This document shows positions 37,814-45,639 of a DNA stretch of 52,121 nt, in pieces. The position numbers and the translations under genes are program-made. Position 1 is the stretch's first letter. Each line of letters begins with the position of its first letter. The notes below the pieces were generated by a model. That model did not search any database. It saw only the letters and a list, made by a program, of their open reading frames with translations, and was not told the origin of the DNA. Origin of the DNA: a bacterium (GTDB lineage: Bacteria > Patescibacteriota > CPR2 > UBA1875 > JAJYID01); the NCBI GenBank assembly GCA_021796415.1, contig JAJYJC010000005.1:1-52121 (forward strand), in the 5' to 3' direction.

Positions 37814-37972
37814 ATGGTGCGACAACTATATCGCAGGGAGCTTTGCGATCTGAAGAACCCGGAGGAAGCGGCAGTGGTCAGAAAGATTGCCGAAGCAGCA
37901 TTGCTTGGCGTCAACGAACCTCCGAAATCGAAGCCAGCATCCAAGGCTGACAAGCCTGAAGGGAAGCATTAG
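37814..37972 (+). CDS. 52-aa small ORF downstream of 37328 gene, not in the ORF track
   Basis: MVRQLYRRELCDLKNPEEAAVVRKIAEAALLGVNEPPKSKPASKADKPEGKH; RBS ctaggaggcg; followed by terminator. Confidence 0.6.
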   Translation: MVRQLYRRELCDLKNPEEAAVVRKIAEAALLGVNEPPKSKPASKADKPEGKH

Positions 37973-37994
37973 CTTCCGCAGTGTTATCATCCCC

Positions 37995-38022
37995 GAGAAA
38001 TCCCCTCGGGGATTTCTCTTTG
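37995..38022 (+). terminator. Rho-independent terminator
   Basis: gagaaatcccctcggggatttctcttt. Confidence 0.85.
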
Positions 38023-38087
38023 TGGATGTTTTTGTTTTCATGTGAGTTTTTTTGGAGCTTTGTATTGAGGCAATAAATTGCTCTACC

Positions 38088-38115
38088 GTTACACTAATAT
38101 GTATTAGTGTAGTAA
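38088..38115. repeat. Palindrome acactaatatgtattagtgt
   Basis: gttacactaatatgtattagtgtagtaac. Confidence 0.75.
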
Positions 38116-38165
38116 CTGAAACATTTTGATTATCTTTGATTCTGGTCAAGCCAGAATGACAGGGA

Positions 38166-38933
38166 CTAAATGTGCGCTGTTTTGGCGGTTTTTGCACGTA
38201 GAACAGCCGCTTTGTGGGCGGCCAACTCGATTCTGTCATCGATTTGCTTCATTCGTGCCCAGCTGCCGTATTTTCTATTTATTGCCATCTGGATTAAATG
38301 ATCAGCAAAATGAGGATTTTTGGGCAGGACCGGACCGTGCAGATAAGTGCCGTAACAATTATTATAGACGGCGCCTTCATACTTGCGGTCGCCGGTGTTG
38401 CCGTAACCGATTTTCACCTTGCCGAGGGGTCTGGTTTTTCCCTCCAGATATGTCAGTCCGCTGTGGTTTTCGAAGCCGACCAAGGTATTTAAAGTGGATT
38501 TCCATTTCTTCGCCTCAGCCTCGATGTCCAGAACGACATTCCCGATGCACCTTTTGTCTGACCCGACAGTGTAGGCGTCAAAAACGCTAATTCCCGGCAG
38601 CATTTCACCTTCTTTGGTTTTAAAATATTTGCCGAAGAGCTGAAAACCGCCGCAGATGGTTAGGCAAACCAAGCCTCGCTCGACCTCACGTTTAATTGCC
38701 GGACCGCGTTTGGCCAAATCGTCAGCTATAATTTTCTGCCCTCGGTCCTGGCCGCCGCCTAGAAAGACGATATCGGCTTTGGAAAAATCAGCTTTCACAC
38801 CGCGCCCGACATTTACGATGTCAACCGAAATGCCGCGCTCAAGCATGCGGCGGCGAAGCGTTACGACATTGCCAAGATCGCCGTATAGGTTCATGGCGTC
38901 AGGATACATGTGATAAATCGTTAAACTTTGCAT
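38166..38933 (-). CDS. gatD: GatD-like type 1 glutamine amidotransferase (lipid II isoglutaminyl synthase subunit)
   Basis: LTIYHMYPDAMNLYGDLGNVVTLRRR; GLVCLTICGGFQLFGKYF; adjacent MurT. Confidence 0.9.
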   Translation of the reverse strand: MQSLTIYHMYPDAMNLYGDLGNVVTLRRRMLERGISVDIVNVGRGVKADFSKADIVFLGGGQDRGQKIIADDLAKRGPAIKREVERGLVCLTICGGFQLFGKYFKTKEGEMLPGISVFDAYTVGSDKRCIGNVVLDIEAEAKKWKSTLNTLVGFENHSGLTYLEGKTRPLGKVKIGYGNTGDRKYEGAVYNNCYGTYLHGPVLPKNPHFADHLIQMAINRKYGSWARMKQIDDRIELAAHKAAVLRAKTAKTAHI

Positions 38934-38936
38934 AAT

Positions 38937-40451
38937 TTAAGTCCAGTAATTATCTAATATTTTTTCTTTGACCAGTAAATTTCTCAGCTCAAGCATGGCG
39001 GTGTAGGTGGGTAAAATATAGAGCTTCTCGTTCGGGCCGGTTTTTTTAATGGCCGTATCCAGCGCTTCAGAAATGTCTTTTTTTACCGTAATTATTTTTG
39101 ACGACACGTCGGCATATTTTAGCCTCAACCTGAGGTCTTCACTGCGGATGCCGCTGACGACGATGTTTGAGAAATAATTTTTGAAAACCTCGTACTCGCA
39201 GTCCCAAATCCAGGAAATGTCGGTGCCGTCGGCGAAGTTGTCGTTTAAAATCAAAAGCGCAGTTTTGGGTTTTCGGGTGGATGAGATTGCCTCTACAACT
39301 TGATTGAAGCCGGTTGGATTCTTAACTAAGTGGATAATGGCTTTTTTGCCGTTTTTCTCAAATGATTCCATACGGCCGAAAGCCGGCTTCAAGTGAGACA
39401 GGGTTTTAGCGATGGCGGCGCTTTTGACTTCCAGAAATGATGCTGCGGCCGTTGCTGCTAAAGCGTTGTAAATGTTGTAAAGTCCGACCATCGGCAGCTT
39501 CAAGTCGAAACTTTCGCGCTTGATAATCATTTTTGCGGTGATGCTTCCCGCTTCCAACCGGATATCCTTGGCGGAAATCTGAGGGTTTGGGCGCTTGAAT
39601 CCGCAGTTTGGACATTCATATACACCGATATGGCCGTAATATCTTCTCGCGTAATTTAGCTCGCTGCCGCAAACGAGGCAGTCCTTTGAGTCAATGGCAA
39701 GCTCGGAACTGGCCGAAATTCGCGTGTCTTGAACGCCGAAGTACAAGACATTGTCCTTGCCTTTTCCAAGCGAGGCAACCATGGGGTCGTCGGCGTTTAA
39801 GATCAGCTTGGCATCCGGCGCATCCTTGATCGCTTTCTCAATAATTGCGGCCGTTTTGTCGACCTCGCCGTAGCGGTCAAGCTGATCACGGAATATATTT
39901 GTAACCATAATCGCCTTGATTTGACTCTTGTTTTTCGTCATTCTGGCCTGCCTTGCCGGCAGGCAGGCTTGTCCAGAATCGGAATTTTTCTGGATTTCCG
40001 CCGGATGTTTATCCGACCTTTGGTGGGCGGGAATGACAGTGGATGGCCCATTTTGAATTTTAAATTTTAAATTTTTAATTAATTCCGGCATCGTTGCTTC
40101 GTCAACCTCATAAACGCCGATATCGGCTTTTAAACTGCCGAAAATACTAGCACGAGATATTAAGGCTGAGGCGATGCCGCGAGAAAGATTTGACCCGCCG
40201 GAGTTATTTAGGACTTTCATTCCAGCATTCTCCAGAATTTCAGTAATCATCTTTGCGGTTGTTGTTTTGCCGTTAGTGCCGGTAACCAAAATGACGCCTT
40301 TTGCCAAATTTTGGGTCAGCTTTGCATTAATTTCAGGATCAATCCGTTGGGCGATAACGCCGGGCAAAGCTCCGCCGCCGCCACGCCCAAAAGCGCGCGA
40401 CCAAAATCCCGCCTGCTTGGCAGCAAGAATAGCCAAATACTTTTTATCCAT
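38937..40451 (-). CDS. murT: MurT-like Mur ligase with repeat-derived insertion
   Basis: VTGTNGKTTTAKMI; LVCGSELNYARRYYGHIGVYECPNCGFKRP; VKNPTGFNQV. Confidence 0.9.
   Translation of the reverse strand: MDKKYLAILAAKQAGFWSRAFGRGGGGALPGVIAQRIDPEINAKLTQNLAKGVILVTGTNGKTTTAKMITEILENAGMKVLNNSGGSNLSRGIASALISRASIFGSLKADIGVYEVDEATMPELIKNLKFKIQNGPSTVIPAHQRSDKHPAEIQKNSDSGQACLPARQARMTKNKSQIKAIMVTNIFRDQLDRYGEVDKTAAIIEKAIKDAPDAKLILNADDPMVASLGKGKDNVLYFGVQDTRISASSELAIDSKDCLVCGSELNYARRYYGHIGVYECPNCGFKRPNPQISAKDIRLEAGSITAKMIIKRESFDLKLPMVGLYNIYNALAATAAASFLEVKSAAIAKTLSHLKPAFGRMESFEKNGKKAIIHLVKNPTGFNQVVEAISSTRKPKTALLILNDNFADGTDISWIWDCEYEVFKNYFSNIVVSGIRSEDLRLRLKYADVSSKIITVKKDISEALDTAIKKTGPNEKLYILPTYTAMLELRNLLVKEKILDNYWT
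39937..40037. repeat. REP-like composite inside murT
   Basis: gtcattctggcctgccttgccggcaggcaggcttgtccagaatc...gccggatgtttatccgacctttggtgggcgggaatgac. Confidence 0.85.
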
Positions 40452-40478
40452 GGTTATATTTTAACACAAAATCTGTTA

Positions 40479-40564
40479 TCATTCCGTAATTCCTGACTGT
40501 CCGGCAGGCGGGGATGCGGAATCCATGTAAATGTACCTGGATTCCCGATCAGAGCCGGGAATGG
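40479..40564. repeat. REP-like degenerate repeat upstream of murT
   Basis: cattccgtaattcctgactgtccggcaggcgg...ggattcccgatcagagccgggaatgg. Confidence 0.6.
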
Positions 40565-40637
40565 CAAACCTACTTTGCTGGACTGATTCAGAATAATAAA
40601 TGGGACGGATCTCAATCATTTCAATTTATGAATGGTG

Positions 40638-40671
40638 TATTGGTACACTAAACTAGTTTAGTGTACCAATA
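40638..40671. repeat. 34-bp perfect palindrome
   Basis: tattggtacactaaactagtttagtgtaccaata. Confidence 0.95.
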
Positions 40672-40685
40672 GTGTAAATAGTCAA

Positions 40686-40719
40686 AAGCACTACGCTAAT
40701 ACAGTTTAGCGTAGTGCTT
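40686..40719. repeat. Inverted repeat, 14-bp arms, 6-nt loop
   Basis: aagcactacgctaa-tacagt-ttagcgtagtgctt. Confidence 0.92.
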
Positions 40720-40749
40720 GCAATGTGTATTTAGGGCAGAATCGTATGC

Positions 40750-41745
40750 TTAGGTGCCCAAGAAATTTTTGACTGCTTTTTCTGCTTCGGATTTATTCTT
40801 TATCCAAGTCACATCTTTATTGCGACGAAGCCAGGTAAGCTGGCGTTTGGCAAGGTTGCGGTCGCCTTGTTTAAACTTCTCAGTCGCTTCTTTCAAACTA
40901 ATTTTTCCAGTTAGATATAGTCCAACTTGTTTGTAGCCTATACCGTTCATGCCAGGATCACCCAAAGAATATTTTTCGAGTAATTTTTTCACCTCGTCCA
41001 CAAATCCTTCCTTCATCCAGACATCGGCACGTTTGTTTATTCTGTCGTACAATTGCTTGCGGTCATTTCCCTTTGTCATTCTGGCTTGTCCAGAATCTGC
41101 TTTATTTTTCTGGATTCCCGCCTGCGCGGGAATGACAGAGGAGGGAGATTTCATCGCTTTAGCTCCAAAGCCTTCACAAAGAGCTAAATACAAAACATTT
41201 TTTGGTAAGGATTTCTTCTTTTCGCTGGCTTTTGGCGATCCGGTCTCATAGAAAATCTCCAAGGCTCTGATTAATCGGTGCCGGTTGTGGGAATCGATCA
41301 TTTTGGCTGTTCGGGAGTCGGCTTTTTGAAGCTCGGAAAAAATTTCCTCGGTTGATTTTTGGGCCAATCGCTCCCGCAGTTTCTGATTCGGCTTTGTATC
41401 GGACATTTCATAATTATAAATAACGGCATCGATATACATCATCGTTCCGCCGGCAATGATAGGGATTTTCCCGCGGCCGGCAATTTCCTTAATTTTTTCT
41501 TCTGCCAGCTTCTTGTACTCGGCTACCGAAAATTGCTCGTCGGGATCGGCAATGTCGAAAAGGTGATGCGGGATGCCTTCACGCTCTTCCGTTGTCGGTT
41601 TGCCGGTGCCCAGATCCATCTCTCTGTAAATGCTCCGGGAGTCGGCATTTATGACTTCGCCGCCGAGCTTCTTTGCCAAGTGAACCGCAAGCGCAGTCTT
41701 TCCGCTGGCCGTTGGTCCGGCAATGACTATAATTGGGTTCTTCAT
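40750..41745 (-). CDS. miaA: tRNA dimethylallyltransferase MiaA with repeat-derived insertion
   Basis: IVIAGPTASGKTALAVHLAKKLGGEVINADSRSIYREMDLGTGKPT; NRHRLIRALEIFYETG. Confidence 0.95.
   Translation of the reverse strand: MKNPIIVIAGPTASGKTALAVHLAKKLGGEVINADSRSIYREMDLGTGKPTTEEREGIPHHLFDIADPDEQFSVAEYKKLAEEKIKEIAGRGKIPIIAGGTMMYIDAVIYNYEMSDTKPNQKLRERLAQKSTEEIFSELQKADSRTAKMIDSHNRHRLIRALEIFYETGSPKASEKKKSLPKNVLYLALCEGFGAKAMKSPSSVIPAQAGIQKNKADSGQARMTKGNDRKQLYDRINKRADVWMKEGFVDEVKKLLEKYSLGDPGMNGIGYKQVGLYLTGKISLKEATEKFKQGDRNLAKRQLTWLRRNKDVTWIKNKSEAEKAVKNFLGT
41075..41136. repeat. REP-like repeat inside miaA
   Basis: gtcattctggcttgtccagaatc...ggattcccgcctgcgcgggaatgac. Confidence 0.88.
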
Positions 41746-41831
41746 TTCCTATTTATCTAATCCCTAATTAACTAATTGATTATATCAGAAAACTTATGTA
41801 TGATGAGGGAAATTAAAGAAGGGTTTCAAAA

Positions 41832-42395
41832 ATGAATGAAACTGGAGATGTAAATAGAGGTCCTAAAGCGGAAGAATCAATAGTCGAGGGAAATTCGAGA
41901 CACAAAGAAATGGTAAGAAGATTTGGCCAGGAAGGGATTGGTGAGAAACCAGTTACTGAAAAGCCTGACTTTACACTGAAAGATCAGCAAGGTATAGAAG
42001 AAATACGTTCAACATTTAACAGTCCAGTTGAGACTTCGGAAGGTAAGCAGGCAAGACAAATTCGAGAAGGTGACGATAATGTTGCAAGAGAGATAGCTAG
42101 GAATAAGGTGCGAAGAGAGGCCGAGAGAAATAAAAAAGGCATTATAAGAGCTGCTGTTTTAACTCCGTTGATCACGATTGGCTCCTTCATTGCAGTACAT
42201 ATTGGTTTGGGCAGACAGGAGAAAATAGATGACCAAAAGGAAGCAGGATATGAACAGGCAGTTTTCACCGATCAACAGAATGATATGAGCCTGCAAGTTC
42301 ATGTTGGCGAAGGTGGTAATGTAAATGCAACAGTTTCAGATGGTACTGAATATTCAACCGATGCTGCTAGCCAGGAAAGCAATCAAGGAAATTAG
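41832..42395 (+). CDS. Hypothetical single-TM protein
   Basis: Charged N-terminus, one TM (GIIRAAVLTPLITIGSFIAVHIGLG). Confidence 0.6.
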   Translation: MNETGDVNRGPKAEESIVEGNSRHKEMVRRFGQEGIGEKPVTEKPDFTLKDQQGIEEIRSTFNSPVETSEGKQARQIREGDDNVAREIARNKVRREAERNKKGIIRAAVLTPLITIGSFIAVHIGLGRQEKIDDQKEAGYEQAVFTDQQNDMSLQVHVGEGGNVNATVSDGTEYSTDAASQESNQGN

Positions 42396-43981
42396 ACAAC
42401 TCTTCCTTTTAGCATCCAAGCTTCAGAGCTAACAATCTCAACATCGACAAACTGGCCTAAGAGGCTAGTTTGTTTTCCGAGGTTCAACCTCACGTGAGGT
42501 TGAACCTCATTTTGCAACTCGACTATTTTATAATTATCGGTGCGGCCGTAGTATTTGCCGTTTTTCTCAGAGTCTATAAGCACCTTCATGATCATGCCGA
42601 CATACTTTTTGTTTTCTTTCTCAAGGTATTTCTTTAAAAGATTTGTTATTTCCTGCCATCTTTTTTCTTTTACTTTTTGAGGCACATTATCTTCCATTTT
42701 TGCTGCTCTCGTGCCTGATCGAGGAGAAAATTTGCCGATGTAAATCATTTCAAAACCGACATCGCGCACTACTTTCTTTGTCTCGTTAAAATCTTCTTCC
42801 GTCTCGCCCGGGAAGCCAACAATTACGTCAGTGGTAATGGCGACCTCAGGTATCGCTTTCTTAATTTTATTAACTAAACTAAAGTAGTTTTTCTGGGTGT
42901 AATGGCGATTCATAGCTTTCAAGATTTTATCGCTGCCGGACTGCAGGGGCAGGTGGATGTAATGAGGAAAATGCTCAGTTTTCGGAATAGCTTTGATTAG
43001 CTCGTCTGAGAAGTCTTTTGGGTGGTTAGAGTAGAAATAAACTCGGTATGTGCCGGGGATTTTATCAATTTTTTTAAGAAGTTTAGTGAAATCGGTATTA
43101 AGTGTTTTGCATTGAGAATCTGACCCAACATTGTCATTCTGAGCGACTTCACATAGTGACGAGTCGAAGAATCTCTTTTCTTCCTCATTTTTCTTTGAGA
43201 GATCCTTCGTTTCCTCAGGATTACTGCAAACATTATTCTTTTGTTTTTCAGTCCTTTTGTCCTTTTGTCCTTGGTAATTATGCGTATGGACAAAATCTGA
43301 GCCATAGGAATTCACATTTTGGCCAAGGAGGGTTATTTCTTTGTAGCCGGCAGACACCAGATTGCGGATCTCAGACAAAATCTCCGGCATTGGCCGCGAA
43401 ACTTCCCGCCCGCGAGTGTAGGGGACGGCGCAGTAGGTGCAAAAATTATTGCAGCCGGTAGAGATGGGCACGTAGGCAGAGAACGAAGATTCTCTTTTTG
43501 GAGTAATACTGAAATAATCTTCGTAATTTTCAATTTCCAATTCACAATTTTCAATCGAATCCCAATTTTCAATTTCCAAATCAGTTTTTTCGGGATTGGC
43601 TTTTTTGGGGTTTTGGTATTGTTTAGGATTTAGACTTTTGGATTTAGTGCTTGATTCCAAAAATTTTCTCAATTTTGGGAGATCTTTTATATCAAAAATC
43701 AGGTCAAAAAATTTGCTCATGGTAACTCTATCTTTATCTAAGACACAGCCGGAGAGAATAGTGACCAAACCTCCATTTTCCTTGCGTTTTTGCCACTCGC
43801 GAGCTTTGCCGTAAATGCGATCGATGGCGTGCTGGCGGACGCTGCAGGCGACAATAACTACAAAATCAGCATCAGATTCAGACGTCGTTTGTGTATGGCC
43901 GGCATCTTCAAAAACAGATGCGATCCTTTCCGCATCCGAGTGGTTCATAGCGCAACCCAAGGCCCAAATATAGTACTTCAT
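42392..43981 (-). CDS. miaB: tRNA-2-methylthio-N6-dimethylallyladenosine synthase MiaB with several insertions
   Basis: ALGCAMNHSDAERIA; ISTGCNNFCTYCAVPYTRGRE; LLGQNVNSYG; HLPLQSGSDKILKAMNRHYT. Confidence 0.94.
   Translation of the reverse strand: MKYYIWALGCAMNHSDAERIASVFEDAGHTQTTSESDADFVVIVACSVRQHAIDRIYGKAREWQKRKENGGLVTILSGCVLDKDRVTMSKFFDLIFDIKDLPKLRKFLESSTKSKSLNPKQYQNPKKANPEKTDLEIENWDSIENCELEIENYEDYFSITPKRESSFSAYVPISTGCNNFCTYCAVPYTRGREVSRPMPEILSEIRNLVSAGYKEITLLGQNVNSYGSDFVHTHNYQGQKDKRTEKQKNNVCSNPEETKDLSKKNEEEKRFFDSSLCEVAQNDNVGSDSQCKTLNTDFTKLLKKIDKIPGTYRVYFYSNHPKDFSDELIKAIPKTEHFPHYIHLPLQSGSDKILKAMNRHYTQKNYFSLVNKIKKAIPEVAITTDVIVGFPGETEEDFNETKKVVRDVGFEMIYIGKFSPRSGTRAAKMEDNVPQKVKEKRWQEITNLLKKYLEKENKKYVGMIMKVLIDSEKNGKYYGRTDNYKIVELQNEVQPHVRLNLGKQTSLLGQFVDVEIVSSEAWMLKGRVV
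42479..42508. repeat. 30-bp perfect palindrome inside miaB 3' end
   Basis: gaggttcaacctcacgtgaggttgaacctc. Confidence 0.95.
43133..43174. repeat. REP-like repeat (gtcattctgagcg...gagtcgaagaatctc) inside miaB
   Basis: Dispersed-repeat-like sequence in the coding region. Confidence 0.75.
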
Positions 43982-44029
43982 AGGGATTAATTTTAACAGA
44001 AAAATGGAGTTTTTGGAATGAAACTAATC

Positions 44030-44323
44030 TTAGATGTTATTCAACCCCTCTTCAAGAGCTTTAATTTTGTTTTCTATTTCTGTTATTTCTATTATTTTCT
44101 TAAGTGTTTCATCTTCTGTCTCATATTGATTGCTGGCAATTTCTCTTTTTTTTGTCAGAGATTCTATATTATCTGCTTTGAATCCCAAACGCTCACTTGT
44201 TGCCATCCCTTGATCAACCTCGTTTCTAAGAACCTCAAGCCTGTTCTTCAGCGACTCAATTTCTCTTGTTGCTCTTTCGGTGCTGAGATTGATAATATTT
44301 TCCGATCCACTTTCGGGAGGCAT
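44030..44323 (-). CDS. Hypothetical coiled-coil protein
   Basis: 97 aa, Glu/Lys-rich heptads; abuts malic enzyme stop. Confidence 0.5.
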   Translation of the reverse strand: MPPESGSENIINLSTERATREIESLKNRLEVLRNEVDQGMATSERLGFKADNIESLTKKREIASNQYETEDETLKKIIEITEIENKIKALEEGLNNI

Positions 44324-45528
44324 TATTTTTTCTTGCCCTGTTTATCGAAATCTTTCAGTGAATTTGCAATCGTTGGTACCAAGCCTTTGTCAAAGATAGA
44401 CGGAATAATTTTTTCTGCGGTTGGATTTTCTACCATTTTTGCGATGGCCTCAGAAACAGCGACCTTTATATCCATGGTTACTTTTTGAATGCCATTATCG
44501 AGCAACCCTCGGAAAAGGCCGGGGAAGACAAGTGCGTTATTGATCTGATTCGGAAAGTCGCTTCGGCCGGTGGCAATGACTTTGGCGCCACCTTTTCTCG
44601 CCTCATCCGGCATGATTTCGGGGATAGGGTTTGCCATGGCAAAGACTATCGGATCTGGGTTCATGGATTTTATGTCTTTTGTTGTAAACTGGCCGGGTTT
44701 TGAAACTCCTATCAAGACATCGGCGTCTTTAAGGGCCAGATTACAGCTTCCTTCCTTGCAAGGCGAGGCGCTTCTTGTGATTATGCTTTTTTTGTGTTCG
44801 CTTAAATCTTCTCTTCTTCCGTGAACTATTCCCCTAGAGTCGCACAGGCATAGGTTTTCAAAGCCGTAGTGAAAAAGTAAATTTGCTATGGCGATGCCTG
44901 CAGCTCCGGCGCCGGAGATAACAATTTTTACATTTTTGTCTTTGCCGACAACCTTTAAGGCATTGATCAAACCTGCCAAAACGACGATGGCGGTGCCGTG
45001 TTGATCGTCATGAAAGACCGGGATATCGAGATCTTCGGTTAATCTTTTTTCAATTTCAAAACAGCGGGGCGCCGAGATGTCTTCCAGATTAATCCCGCCA
45101 AAAGATGGTGCCATGGCTTTCACTATTCCAATAATTTCCTCAGTATCTTGGGTGTCTAGGCAAATCGGCACAGCGTTTATTCCGGCAAATTGGGCGAAAA
45201 TAGCTGCTTTGCCCTCCATCACCGGCATGGCAGCTTCGGGGCCGACGTTGCCAAGTCCAAGCACTGCGCTGCCGTCGGAAACAACCGGTACGGTATTTTG
45301 CCTTCCCGTCAAGACATTGACCTGCGATTTGTCTTTGGCGATGGCGTCTGACGCCTTGGCAACGCCCGGAGTATAGGCAACAGGAAGAGTCTCCTCATTT
45401 AGTTCGATTTTCGAACTGATGATGATTTTGCCCTTTAAATCCCTGTGCATCTTTATCGGATCTTCTAGATTCATTAATTCAATTCTACGCCTTGCATTAC
45501 GGAATTTCAAGATCTCCTTGGGCGTCAT
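44323..45528 (-). CDS. NAD(P)-dependent malic enzyme
   Basis: PVAYTPGVAKASDAIAKD; SDGSAVLGLGNVGPEAAMPVMEGKA; FHDDQHGTAIVVLAGLINAL. Confidence 0.94.
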   Translation of the reverse strand: MTPKEILKFRNARRRIELMNLEDPIKMHRDLKGKIIISSKIELNEETLPVAYTPGVAKASDAIAKDKSQVNVLTGRQNTVPVVSDGSAVLGLGNVGPEAAMPVMEGKAAIFAQFAGINAVPICLDTQDTEEIIGIVKAMAPSFGGINLEDISAPRCFEIEKRLTEDLDIPVFHDDQHGTAIVVLAGLINALKVVGKDKNVKIVISGAGAAGIAIANLLFHYGFENLCLCDSRGIVHGRREDLSEHKKSIITRSASPCKEGSCNLALKDADVLIGVSKPGQFTTKDIKSMNPDPIVFAMANPIPEIMPDEARKGGAKVIATGRSDFPNQINNALVFPGLFRGLLDNGIQKVTMDIKVAVSEAIAKMVENPTAEKIIPSIFDKGLVPTIANSLKDFDKQGKKK

Positions 45529-45585
45529 TCTGGCTTGGCCAGAATCTGGCTCTTGAAAATTGGATTCTGGCCAAGCCAGAATGAC
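45524..45585. repeat. REP-like pair between malic enzyme and gdhA
   Basis: gtcattctggcttggccagaatc...gattctggccaagccagaatgac. Confidence 0.88.
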
Positions 45586-45639
45586 AATTTAATTACAAAT
45601 CTCTTTTTTAAATTTCGAAAATGAACTAAAATAATTTTT

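Noticed and set aside
45526-45528. Malic enzyme start codon provided by a REP-like repeat
   Set aside because: The ATG at 45528 falls in the repeat, but an in-frame MNLEDPIKMHRDLKGK start downstream is equally plausible, so no claim is made.
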